DNA from: Brachybacterium squillarum M-6-3
GTDB taxonomy: Bacteria > Actinomycetota > Actinomycetes > Actinomycetales > Dermabacteraceae
NCBI RefSeq assembly: GCF_000225825.1
Contig: NZ_AGBX01000001.1
Span: 992,001-1,056,000 of the forward strand
Direction: 5' to 3'
Length of the DNA: 64,000 nt
The position numbers and the translations under genes are program-made. Below, one piece after another: positions 37,045 through 45,351 of this stretch. Each line of letters opens with the position of its first letter. Positions within the stretch are counted from its first letter, which is position 1. Under the pieces are notes generated by a model. That model was not told the origin of the DNA, ran no database searches, and saw only the letters and a list, made by a program, of their open reading frames with translations.

Positions 37045-38153
37045 CCGGCAGCACCACCCCGGCGGGCACGCCCCCGCGCATCCTGATCCTCTGGGCGGCG
37101 GAGGCCTCCGTGAACCTCGGGGTGGCGGCCCTGGCCCGCGGCTCCCGGGACCTGCTGCGCCGCGCCCACCCGGACGCCGAGTTCGTCTATGCCGACTACG
37201 GCAGCCGCCCCCGCGAGATCCCCTTCGGCCTGCCCCGCTCCCTGCTGCGCGAGCGCGTGCAGGGACGCTTCGGGATGCAGGAGTACCTGGCCGGCTTCGA
37301 CCTGGCCTGGGACACCCGCTCTGGCGACAGCTTCGCCGACATCTACGGCGTGCCCCGCCACCTCACGATGAGCCTGGTCCACGAGTTCACCGTGGAGGCC
37401 GGCACCCCCGTGGTGATGGCCCCGCAGACCATCGGCCCCTTCGCGACCCGCCGCGGCCGCGCCCTGGCCCGCCGCACCCTGCGCCGCTCGGCCCTGGTCA
37501 TCGCCCGCGACCCCCGCAGCGCGGAGGCCGCGACCGAGCTGGGCCGCGCCCCCGACCTCACCGCCGCCGACCTGGTCTTCGCGATCGACCCGCCCGAGCC
37601 CGGCCCCGACCGGGACGTGCTGGTGAACGTCTCCGGCCTGCTGTGGACCGAGAACCCCCACGTCGACGCCGCCGGCTACCGCCGCGCGATCCGCGAGACC
37701 GTCCAGGGCCTGCGCGCCGAGGGCCGCGAGGTGGCGCTGCTGGCCCACGTGCTCGAGTCCGACAACCCCGACAACGACGTGCCCGCGGTGCGGGCGCTGC
37801 GTGAGGAGCTCGGGGAGGACCTCGAGATCATCGTCCCCACCGACCTGGACTCGGTCCGCGGCGCCATCGCCGGGGCGAACCTGGTGATCGCCTCCCGCAT
37901 GCACGCCTGCCTCAACGCCCTCTCCGTCGGGGTGCCGACGATCCCGCTGGCCTATTCCCGCAAGTTCGCCCCGCTGCTGGGCTCGGTGGGCTGGGAGACC
38001 GGCTTCGACCTGCGCCACGACGACCTGTTCTCCCTGCCGCCGCGGGTGCTGGCCGCCGCCTCCCAGGTGCGCCGGGAGGACGCCGAGGCCGCCGCCGCGC
38101 GCGGCTGCGCCAGCCTGGAGGCGGTGCTCGAGCTGGTCCGGACCCTGCGGTGA
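37041..38153 (+). CDS. Polysaccharide pyruvyl transferase family protein
   Basis: A 370-residue PF04230 protein: ILILWAAEASVNLGVAALAR start, a WDTRSGDSFADIYG segment, VVMAPQTIGPF, VIARDPRSAEAATELG, LVNVSGLLW and the C-terminal ASRMHACLNALSVGVPTIPL motif with SRKF. Family members transfer pyruvate from phosphoenolpyruvate to hexoses, giving the polymer acidic ketals. Operon position between glycosyltransferases and the flippase supports decoration of the lipid-linked repeat unit. Confidence 0.86.
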   Translation: MTGSTTPAGTPPRILILWAAEASVNLGVAALARGSRDLLRRAHPDAEFVYADYGSRPREIPFGLPRSLLRERVQGRFGMQEYLAGFDLAWDTRSGDSFADIYGVPRHLTMSLVHEFTVEAGTPVVMAPQTIGPFATRRGRALARRTLRRSALVIARDPRSAEAATELGRAPDLTAADLVFAIDPPEPGPDRDVLVNVSGLLWTENPHVDAAGYRRAIRETVQGLRAEGREVALLAHVLESDNPDNDVPAVRALREELGEDLEIIVPTDLDSVRGAIAGANLVIASRMHACLNALSVGVPTIPLAYSRKFAPLLGSVGWETGFDLRHDDLFSLPPRVLAAASQVRREDAEAAAARGCASLEAVLELVRTLR

Positions 38154-38186
38154 CGCCGCGTCCGTCCCACCCGCGGGGGTGCCGGC

Positions 38187-39662
38187 GTGGCCGCTAGCCT
38201 CGGCTCGACCGCCGCCCGCGGCGCCCTGATGACCCTCGGCGGCCAGGGCGGCCGCATCCTGCTGCAGTTCCTCGGCATCGTGGTGCTGGCCCGCCTGCTC
38301 GACCCGGAGGACTACGGGCTGCTGGCCGTGGTCACCGTGATCATCGGGGTGGGGGAGATCTTCCGCGACTTCGGGCTGTCCTCCGCGGCGGTCCGCGCGA
38401 AGACCCTCAGCCACGGCGAGAGCTCCAACCTGTTCTGGATCAACTCCGGGATCGGGGCGCTGCTGGGCCTGATCCTCATCGCGATCTCCCCCCTGGTCGC
38501 GGATGCCGTCGGGCGCGAGGAAGTGCAGGGCATCGCCCAGGCGATGTCGCTGGTGTTCCTGCTCAACGGCCTGGCCACGCAGTTCCGGGCGCACCTGATG
38601 CGCTCGCTGCGGTTCCGCCAGCTCGCCACGGTGGACGTGTGTGCCCCGGCGCTGGCGCTCGCCGTCGCGGTCGGCGGGGCGCTGCTGGGCTGGGGGTACT
38701 GGGCGCTGGTGGCCCAGCAGATCACCCAGGCGCTGGTGGTGCTGGTGGGCGCCGCCCTGGTGGGGAGCTGGCGGCCCGGTCGACCCCGGCGCGACGTCTC
38801 CGTACGCTCCTTCCTCCGCTTCGGCACCGGCCTGGTCGGCTCGCAGCTGGTCAACTACGGCACCAACAACGTGGACACGGCCATCGTCGGCGTCGTCCAC
38901 GGTGCCACCGACCTAGGCCTGTACAACCGGGCCTACCAGCTGGTGATCACCCCGCTCGCGCAGGTGCAGGCGCCCGTCACCTCGGTGGCGGTGCCGGTGC
39001 TCTCGAAGATCCAGGACGAGCAGGCCCGCTTCGGCGCCTACCTGCTGCGCGGGCAGCTTGCGCTGGGCTATCCGATCTCGCTGGTGCTGGCCCTGGTGGC
39101 CGTCGAGGCGGAGAACATCGTCGCGCTGATGCTGGGGGAGAAGTGGCTCGCGGCGGTCCCGCTGCTGCAGCTGTTCGCCCTGGCCGGTATCGCCCGCAAC
39201 CTCGCCTACGTGGGCTACTGGGTGTACGTGGTGCGCGGCCTCAGCCGCTCCCTGTTCCGCTACTCGCTGCTGACCGGGGCGGTCCGCGTGCTCTGCGTGG
39301 CGATCGGCGCCTCCTTCGGCGTGGTGGGCGTCGCCGCGGGCCTCGCGATCGCCCCCTGGATCGCCTGGCCGATCTCCCTGGCCTGGCTGTCCCGGGTGAC
39401 GACAGTGCCCACCCGCGGCCTGTACGCCGGGGCGCTGCGGATCATCGCGGTGGCGGTGCTGGCCGGGGGCACGGGGTTCGGGCTGTCGCTCGCGCTGCCC
39501 GCGCTCCCCGCTGTCCTCGAGATCGCCCTGGTGGGCCTCATGATGCTGCTGGTCGCCGCGGCCCTGTGCCTGCTGCCCGCCTTCCGCCGCGACGTCCGCG
39601 ACCTGCGCGACGTGGCCCGGCTGGTGCGCGACCGGCGCTCCCGCCGGAGCGACCCCGCCTGA
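38187..39662 (+). CDS. Wzx-type lipopolysaccharide/oligosaccharide flippase
   Basis: A 491-residue membrane protein with about 14 hydrophobic segments, in the WzxC/MOP superfamily. It starts with GALMTLGGQGGRILLQFLGI, followed by VLARLLDPEDYGLLAVVTV and FRDFGLSSAAVRAK. The conserved segment LVNYGTNNVDTAIVGVVHG lies near residue 225. It moves undecaprenyl-linked repeat units to the outer face. GTG start 33 bp after the pyruvyl transferase; no strong ribosome-binding site. It is the last gene of its operon. Confidence 0.88.
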   Translation: MAASLGSTAARGALMTLGGQGGRILLQFLGIVVLARLLDPEDYGLLAVVTVIIGVGEIFRDFGLSSAAVRAKTLSHGESSNLFWINSGIGALLGLILIAISPLVADAVGREEVQGIAQAMSLVFLLNGLATQFRAHLMRSLRFRQLATVDVCAPALALAVAVGGALLGWGYWALVAQQITQALVVLVGAALVGSWRPGRPRRDVSVRSFLRFGTGLVGSQLVNYGTNNVDTAIVGVVHGATDLGLYNRAYQLVITPLAQVQAPVTSVAVPVLSKIQDEQARFGAYLLRGQLALGYPISLVLALVAVEAENIVALMLGEKWLAAVPLLQLFALAGIARNLAYVGYWVYVVRGLSRSLFRYSLLTGAVRVLCVAIGASFGVVGVAAGLAIAPWIAWPISLAWLSRVTTVPTRGLYAGALRIIAVAVLAGGTGFGLSLALPALPAVLEIALVGLMMLLVAAALCLLPAFRRDVRDLRDVARLVRDRRSRRSDPA

Positions 39663-39674
39663 CCCGCTCGGGTC
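39661..39674. terminator. Hairpin between convergent wzx and wzz genes
   Basis: GACCCG and CGGGTC form a perfect 6-bp stem with a 2-nt spacer, beginning in the wzx stop codon. The two transcripts converge here, so a bidirectional terminator is plausible. There is no T tract. Confidence 0.35.
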
Positions 39675-39688
39675 GGCGGGGCCGTGGC

Positions 39689-40348
39689 TCAGCGCTCGGC
39701 GCGCCGACCGTTGGCCGCGCCGCTGCCGGGGTCCCGGATCAGGCCGATGACCAGCACGATCGCCAGTCCCACCACGGCGCCGCCAGCCATGCCGATGACG
39801 GCCTGGCGCGGGGTGTTCGGGGCCGACTGCACGGTGGGGGCCACGGCCTCGTCGATCACCTCGGCGGAGACGGTGGTGTCGCCCTCCGGGGTCTCGGGGG
39901 TGACGGCCTGAACCTGCTCGATGAGCTGCTCGGAGACGGCGGTGGCGATCTCGGCGGAACGCTCCCCGTCCGTGGTCGTCGCCGTGACCTCGAGGATCGC
40001 GGTGTCCTGGGGGATCGTCACCTCGATCTGCTCGGCGAGGTCGGCGGCGTCGCCCTCCAGACCCAACTCTTCCACCACCGGGGTCAGCACCGTGGAGCCC
40101 TCCGCGAGCTGCGCGTAGGTGAGCATCTGGGCGAGCGTGTAGGTGGAGCCCTGGGAGAGCGCGGTCGCCGAGGCGCCGTCGTCGGCGGTGAAGTGTACGG
40201 CGGCGGTGGACTCGTACTGCGGGGTCTGCATCGAGGACCAGCCCGCGCTCGCGATCCCGCCGATGACGGTGGCCACGGCGATCACCCACCAGAGGCGACG
40301 CACCGCCGGGATCAGGGTGCGGGCGATGAGGGTCTGCTCGGTGGTCAT
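39689..40348 (-). CDS. Wzz-type polysaccharide chain-length regulator
   Basis: A 219-residue protein with a membrane helix at each end (VIAVATVIGGIASAG near 22-40 and AVIGMAGGAVVGLAIVLVIG near 180-203) and an extracytoplasmic middle: YESTAAVHFT, TYTLAQMLTYAQLAEG and AILEVTATTTDGERSAEIAT, as in Gram-positive CapA/YveK chain-length proteins. The kinase half, if any, is separate; none is intact in the window. The ATG overlaps the wzy stop by 4 bp. It ends the minus-strand operon. Confidence 0.85.
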   Translation of the reverse strand: MTTEQTLIARTLIPAVRRLWWVIAVATVIGGIASAGWSSMQTPQYESTAAVHFTADDGASATALSQGSTYTLAQMLTYAQLAEGSTVLTPVVEELGLEGDAADLAEQIEVTIPQDTAILEVTATTTDGERSAEIATAVSEQLIEQVQAVTPETPEGDTTVSAEVIDEAVAPTVQSAPNTPRQAVIGMAGGAVVGLAIVLVIGLIRDPGSGAANGRRAER

Positions 40349-41712
40349 GCGGGGATCTCCAGCTCGTCAGTGGTGGTGGTCACGGGATCGTGGGGGTCGG
40401 TCGGATCAGGGTCGTCGGTCGGGTCGGGGTGCTCGGGCGGTTCGTCGCCGGCGCGGAGCCGGGGGCCGGGTGGACGGTCGTGCAGGGCGGGCAGGCCGTC
40501 GGGGCCCGGGGCGGCCCAGGCCACCGTGAGGCCGACGCAGAACCACAGCAGCACCCCGTACTGGGTGATGAGGTCGACGACGAACAGGGCGGGCACCTGC
40601 CCCGCCACGGCGATCGCGGCGGGGGAGCGGGTGAGGCGGTTCCGCAGCGCCCAGATCGCGCAGAGCAGCACCGCCAGCAGCAGCGCCGTCGGCACCATGC
40701 CGTAGCGCAGCAGCATCAGCAGCACCGCGTTGTCGACCGAGGCGGCGAAGGTGCCCAGGTAGTGGCCGTCTTCGGTGACGGTGGTGGTCCAGTCGCCGGG
40801 ATTCCCGAACCAGGAGACCTGCCGCAGCAGGGTCCACAGGTCCGCCCGGTAGCCGGCGCTGCCGGAGGCCTCGGAGCCGGCGGCCCCCAGCACCATCCAG
40901 ACCAGCGGCACCACGGCCGCCAGGCACACGGTGCCCAGGACGGCGATGGTCACCCGCGTGCGGCGGGCGAGATCCGGCTGCAGCAGCGTCGCCAGCGCCA
41001 GGGTGAGCACCAGGGTGATCAGACCGGCCCGACTGAAGGTGACCACGGTCGCCATCGACACCAGTCCGACACCGAGGATCGTGGGCAGCAGCCGCCAGCG
41101 GGCACCGATCACGAAGGCCGAGGACATCGCCAGGCAGGTGCCCAGCGCGATCGAGTGGCCGAGGGCGCCCTCCGCCCGGGGCAGCCCGCCGCGGGTCTGG
41201 ATCTCCGTCCAGGTGGAGCGCAGCGGCTCCGCGCCGGGGATGCGCACGAAGGGGTTGGTGCCCGTGGCCACCTCGAGCAGGGCGAGGGCGGCGGCGACGA
41301 CGGCGATCACGGCGATCGTCCGCACGATGAGCAACGGTTCGACCCGGCCCGGGGCGACACGGCCGCCGAGGTAGGACAGCACCCAGATCGAGCCCGCGCC
41401 GACCAGCGCCGCGTAGTCCACCGCGCCCACCGCCTGCAGGCCCAGGATCAGCAGCACGAAGGCCGCCATCCAGCCGTCCGCGGGCCGCAGCGGGACCGGC
41501 GTGGCCAGGCCGATCACCAGCAGCACCGTGGCCAGGGCGATGCCCGTCCACTGGATGCCCGCGGAGACACTCACCCACACGGGCACGAAGAACAGCACCA
41601 GCGTCCAGCCGACCACGGTCACCCGTGGCAGGGAGCGCGCCAGGATCGACGCGACCACGGCGGTCGCGGCGAGCACCAGCAGCAGCGCCAGCAGGGGGAT
41701 CATCGCGCTCAT
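40345..41712 (-). CDS. O-antigen polymerase (Wzy)-like protein
   Basis: A 455-residue membrane protein with about 11 hydrophobic segments and a large loop near the middle-to-end (RADLWTLLRQVSWFGNPGDW), as in the Wzy_C/O-antigen ligase family. The VTFSRAGLITLVLTLAL helix is characteristic. The C-terminal tail is Asp/Pro/Thr-rich (repeated DPT/DDPDP). It polymerises repeat units outside the membrane, working with the Wzx and Wzz next to it. The ATG overlaps the upstream giant gene's stop (ATGA), an unexpected coupling. Confidence 0.82.
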   Translation of the reverse strand: MSAMIPLLALLLVLAATAVVASILARSLPRVTVVGWTLVLFFVPVWVSVSAGIQWTGIALATVLLVIGLATPVPLRPADGWMAAFVLLILGLQAVGAVDYAALVGAGSIWVLSYLGGRVAPGRVEPLLIVRTIAVIAVVAAALALLEVATGTNPFVRIPGAEPLRSTWTEIQTRGGLPRAEGALGHSIALGTCLAMSSAFVIGARWRLLPTILGVGLVSMATVVTFSRAGLITLVLTLALATLLQPDLARRTRVTIAVLGTVCLAAVVPLVWMVLGAAGSEASGSAGYRADLWTLLRQVSWFGNPGDWTTTVTEDGHYLGTFAASVDNAVLLMLLRYGMVPTALLLAVLLCAIWALRNRLTRSPAAIAVAGQVPALFVVDLITQYGVLLWFCVGLTVAWAAPGPDGLPALHDRPPGPRLRAGDEPPEHPDPTDDPDPTDPHDPVTTTTDELEIPA

Positions 41713-44700
41713 CCCTCACCCCCGTCCGAACCATCCGTGCCGTCCGCTCCGTCGGCGTCCTCCTCGGGAGTCGCCTCGGCGGCCTGCGAGGCGAGCTCCT
41801 GCACCTCGAACTCCTCGACGGTGACGACGGCCGCGTCGCTGCCGCTGCGGGAACGGTAGGCGTAGACGCCGGGGGCGCCCTCCCCGGTGAGCGCCTCGGA
41901 GGCGTCCACGGTGTGCTCCAGCTGCCAGTCCTCGGGCTCCTCCTGGCCCTCGACCCAGGCCTTCGCCCGCAGCGTGGTCTCCCCGTCACCGGTGACCTCG
42001 CTGTCCAGGTGGATGGTGTCGCCGTCCTGCCAGGTGTCCGGCAGCGGCTGGCTGGACAGCACGGTGCCGTCGCGCTGGATCAGCAGCCACATGGAGCCGT
42101 CCGCCCGGTGCCACACCAGGGCGCGGTAGTTGCCCTCCGCGGTGGAGCGGGCCACCGTCCCGGCGTACAGCGAGCCGGCGTCGGGGCCGGGGGAGAGGGT
42201 GTAGGAGACCTCGCTCGCGGTGTCCCTGGCCTGCACGGAGGGCAGGGTCATGGTGCGGCCGCTGCCCGGTGGCAGGGTCAGCACGCCGGCGCCGCCGGAC
42301 ACGGAGGCGGCAATCGGGGTGCCGCCCGCCAGGGTCCAGTCCCCGCCGGTGTCCGCGGTGCCCCAGGAGCCGGTGGCCTCCCGCTCGAAGGAGTCGGAGA
42401 CGACCACCTCGCCGCGGCTCACCTCCACCTCGGTGGTGGCCTCCGAGGTGGCCCCGTAGGAGTCGGTGACGGTGAGGGTGACGGTGTAGGTGCCGTCCTC
42501 GGCATAGGTGTGCTCGGCGGTGACGCCCTCGCCGGTGGAGCCGTCCCCGAAGTCCCAGACGTACTCCGCCTCGGCGTCGTCGAACAGCTCCGTGCCCGAG
42601 GCGTCGACGGCGAGCTCCCGGCCGGTGGCGGTGGCCTCGAAGGCCGCTGCCGGGGCCGCGTGCTCGACGGTGACCTGCTCGGTGACGCTGTGGCTGCCGC
42701 CCTGGTCGTCGGTGACGGTGAGGGTGACGGGGTAGGTGCCGGCAGCACCGTAGGTGTGCTCGACGGTCTCGCCCTCGGCGGTGGTGCCGTCGCCGAGGTC
42801 CCAGTCCCAGGAGACGATCTCGGCGCCCTCATCGGCCGTGGACGAGGAGGCGTCCAGCTGCACGGCGAGTCCGGAGGCCTGCTCGGTGAAGGCCGCGGTG
42901 GGGGCCTCCCAGACGCGGCCGAGGCGGTAGTGCTCGGCGATGCGGTCCCGGGGAAGCACCCGGTCGTACACGGCGGCCTCGTCAAGGTCCCCGGTCAGGA
43001 AGTCGGTGCTGGGCCGGTCGGGCCAGCCGTTCACCGAGTCGCCGCCGAATCGCCAGGAGCCCTCGCGGTCGTCGGCCCCGGTGACGTCCGGGTCGGTGGC
43101 GAGGACCTGCCCGTCGACGGTGAGGGTCATCCCGTCGGCGCCCTGGGAGGCGACGACGTGGTGCCACTGTCCGTCGTTGAAGGACTCCTCGGTGCCGATG
43201 GTATGGGTGGTGCCGTTCGGGTAGGTGCCGAACCGGAGCGTGCCGGCGTCTGTCATGTACACCTGTCGGTCGTAGGTGAGGGAGGTGCCGGAGCTGCGGT
43301 CGCCGAAGCCGAGCAGCTTCCCCCCGGTGGTGGTCTCGGTGCGGACCCACACCTCGGCGCTCCACTCCTCGGGCGCCGGGCCCGTCGCGCCGTTCTCCCC
43401 GATGGTCGCGTCGCTCCCGCCGTCCAGGCCCGAGGGGCCGGTGGCCGAGTTCGAGATGCCGTCCTGGCCGGGTGCGACCCCGGCCCCGAACAGGGCGGGG
43501 TCGGTGCCGGCCCAGGCGGCCTCGGTGTCCCCGAGCGGGTAGTAGAGCAGCGGATCGTCCTCCAGGACGGCGGCGGTGTAGGAGGGGGTCTCGCCCTCCT
43601 CGGCCTGCAGGTCGATCCCGGCGCTGCTGACTTCGTTGCCGTCCCCGTCACGGGCCCGCACGGTGTAGGTGTGCGTGGTGCCGGGCTCGGCAGTGGTGTC
43701 CTCGAGGCCGATCTCGGGCTGCTCCCACCAGGTGGAGTCCGCGACGACGGTGTCCACGGGGTCGTCCAGGTCCTCGCGCCACAGCTCGTAGGTGAGGGTG
43801 AGGTCGTCCCGGTCCCAGGTGCCGGGGATCGTGAGCCGTGTCCGCCCCGGGATGCCGGGATTGGCGACCGGCTGCCAGTCCTCGCCGCCGATGCGGGGCC
43901 CGTCGGCGGCACCGCCCTCGGGGTCGGTCGCGAAACGCACGATGCCCTGGTAGTTGCCGTCGTTGACGCCGACGAACTCGCCGGCCACCGCGATGTACTC
44001 GTCGTTGCCGGTGATGGTCAGGCCGGCCTGGCCGAGACCGGTGGCGGTGCCGACGAGGAAGTCCGGGTACCAGACATAGGGGGAGGGCGCGGGGCTGCCG
44101 CCCCAGTTCTTGTAGCCCGAGACATCGCTCTCGGCGACCACACCGCGGGCCTCCGTCGTGAAGGCCTCGACGTAGCGGTTCTCGCGGGGGTCCTGCTCGG
44201 GGGCGAGGCCCACGGTCTCGCAGGAGTGGGTGTGGCCGGTGGTGTAGACGGTCTCGCCGCTCGAGAACACGCCGTAATGGTCCCCGTGGCAGTCCGCCAC
44301 CCAGCGCAGCTCACCGGTGCCGGCCTCGGCGGCGAAGGTGCCCTCGAGCTTCCGCTCCTGATCCCAGAAGGCCCAGCCGGTGCCGTAGACGGCCCCCTCG
44401 TCGGCTGCGAGGGCGAAGATGCCGGCCTGACCGCGCGCTGTCGCCAGGGCGCCGCTCTCCACGGTCTCGGGGAGCACCCAGTCGGTGTCGACCTCACCGG
44501 TGGTGCGGTGCACGGCCCCGATGCCCTTCAGGCTGCCGTCGCCGTTCACCGCGGTGAAGCGGCCGCCGAGGACGATGTCTTCCCCCGCGGGGTCCGCGAC
44601 CATCGCGTCGATCTGTCGATCGGGCTCGGGGGCCCAGGCGCGCAGGGCCCCGTCCTGCTCCGCGAAGGCTGCGGCATTGCGCCGTGCCGCCCCGTTGGCC

Positions 44701-45323
44701 TGGGTGAACAGACCCCCGGCGTAGACGGTGTCCCCGTCGGCCACCAGGGAGTACACCCCGGTGCCGCCGATCGCGGGGCGGAAGTCGTCGAGCACCTCGC
44801 CCGTCACCGGGTCCAGGGCGGCGATCCCCCAGCGCGACTCCCCGTTGACCCGGTTGAAGGATCCGCCGATGTAGATCCGGCTGCCGTCGGGGGAGGCGGC
44901 GACCGCCTTGACCGGACCGTTGACCTCGGGGGCGAAGTTCTGGTCGAGGTCCCCCGTGGTGATGTCGTAGGCCAGGGCGTTCGTGCGGGGCGTGAGCCAG
45001 GTGCCGGGATCCGCGCGCGGCGCGCGGGCGTTGTCGAAGCCGCCGACGGCGTAGACGGTGTCGCCGATCATCGTCTGCGCCCAGACGTAGCCCTCGTCGA
45101 TCTGCACGGTGGGCAGGGCATCCGCCGTCACCACGTTCTCGTCCCGCTGCAGCAACGGCGGCACACCCTCGTCGGCACCCGCCGGCGGCGAGACGCCGGG
45201 GCCGAGCACCGAGGTGGCGAGCACCAGGGCCCCGAGCAGGGTGAGGGCCAGGGCGGAGCGCAGGGCCTGCGGCCTCGGCGGGACGGGGTCGCGGGTCTCG
45301 TGGTCACGCGGGGAGTCGTGCAC
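41709..45323 (-). CDS. Giant secreted propeller/LamG/PKD surface protein
   Basis: A 1204-residue exported protein. The signal peptide (ALTLLGALVLATSVLG core) ends near residue 50. Residues 55-480 form repeats of the delta-60/WD-like kind (TVYAVGGFDNAR, RIYIGGSFNRVNG, TVYAGGLFTQANG, IVLGGRFTAVNG), probably a beta-propeller. Then come a fibronectin-like stretch (YTVRARDGDGNEVSSAG), a LamG domain (EESFNDGQWHHVVASQGADG), two PKD domains (SWDWDLGDGTTAEG; YVWDFGDGSTGEG) and a final jelly-roll-like region. The tail is acidic with no LPXTG. It is presumably a wall- or glycan-binding adhesin or enzyme. GTG start with AGGAGG. Confidence 0.83.
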   Translation of the reverse strand: MHDSPRDHETRDPVPPRPQALRSALALTLLGALVLATSVLGPGVSPPAGADEGVPPLLQRDENVVTADALPTVQIDEGYVWAQTMIGDTVYAVGGFDNARAPRADPGTWLTPRTNALAYDITTGDLDQNFAPEVNGPVKAVAASPDGSRIYIGGSFNRVNGESRWGIAALDPVTGEVLDDFRPAIGGTGVYSLVADGDTVYAGGLFTQANGAARRNAAAFAEQDGALRAWAPEPDRQIDAMVADPAGEDIVLGGRFTAVNGDGSLKGIGAVHRTTGEVDTDWVLPETVESGALATARGQAGIFALAADEGAVYGTGWAFWDQERKLEGTFAAEAGTGELRWVADCHGDHYGVFSSGETVYTTGHTHSCETVGLAPEQDPRENRYVEAFTTEARGVVAESDVSGYKNWGGSPAPSPYVWYPDFLVGTATGLGQAGLTITGNDEYIAVAGEFVGVNDGNYQGIVRFATDPEGGAADGPRIGGEDWQPVANPGIPGRTRLTIPGTWDRDDLTLTYELWREDLDDPVDTVVADSTWWEQPEIGLEDTTAEPGTTHTYTVRARDGDGNEVSSAGIDLQAEEGETPSYTAAVLEDDPLLYYPLGDTEAAWAGTDPALFGAGVAPGQDGISNSATGPSGLDGGSDATIGENGATGPAPEEWSAEVWVRTETTTGGKLLGFGDRSSGTSLTYDRQVYMTDAGTLRFGTYPNGTTHTIGTEESFNDGQWHHVVASQGADGMTLTVDGQVLATDPDVTGADDREGSWRFGGDSVNGWPDRPSTDFLTGDLDEAAVYDRVLPRDRIAEHYRLGRVWEAPTAAFTEQASGLAVQLDASSSTADEGAEIVSWDWDLGDGTTAEGETVEHTYGAAGTYPVTLTVTDDQGGSHSVTEQVTVEHAAPAAAFEATATGRELAVDASGTELFDDAEAEYVWDFGDGSTGEGVTAEHTYAEDGTYTVTLTVTDSYGATSEATTEVEVSRGEVVVSDSFEREATGSWGTADTGGDWTLAGGTPIAASVSGGAGVLTLPPGSGRTMTLPSVQARDTASEVSYTLSPGPDAGSLYAGTVARSTAEGNYRALVWHRADGSMWLLIQRDGTVLSSQPLPDTWQDGDTIHLDSEVTGDGETTLRAKAWVEGQEEPEDWQLEHTVDASEALTGEGAPGVYAYRSRSGSDAAVVTVEEFEVQELASQAAEATPEEDADGADGTDGSDGGEG

Positions 45324-45351
45324 AAGAACCTCCTGGGGTGGGGCGGCAGCG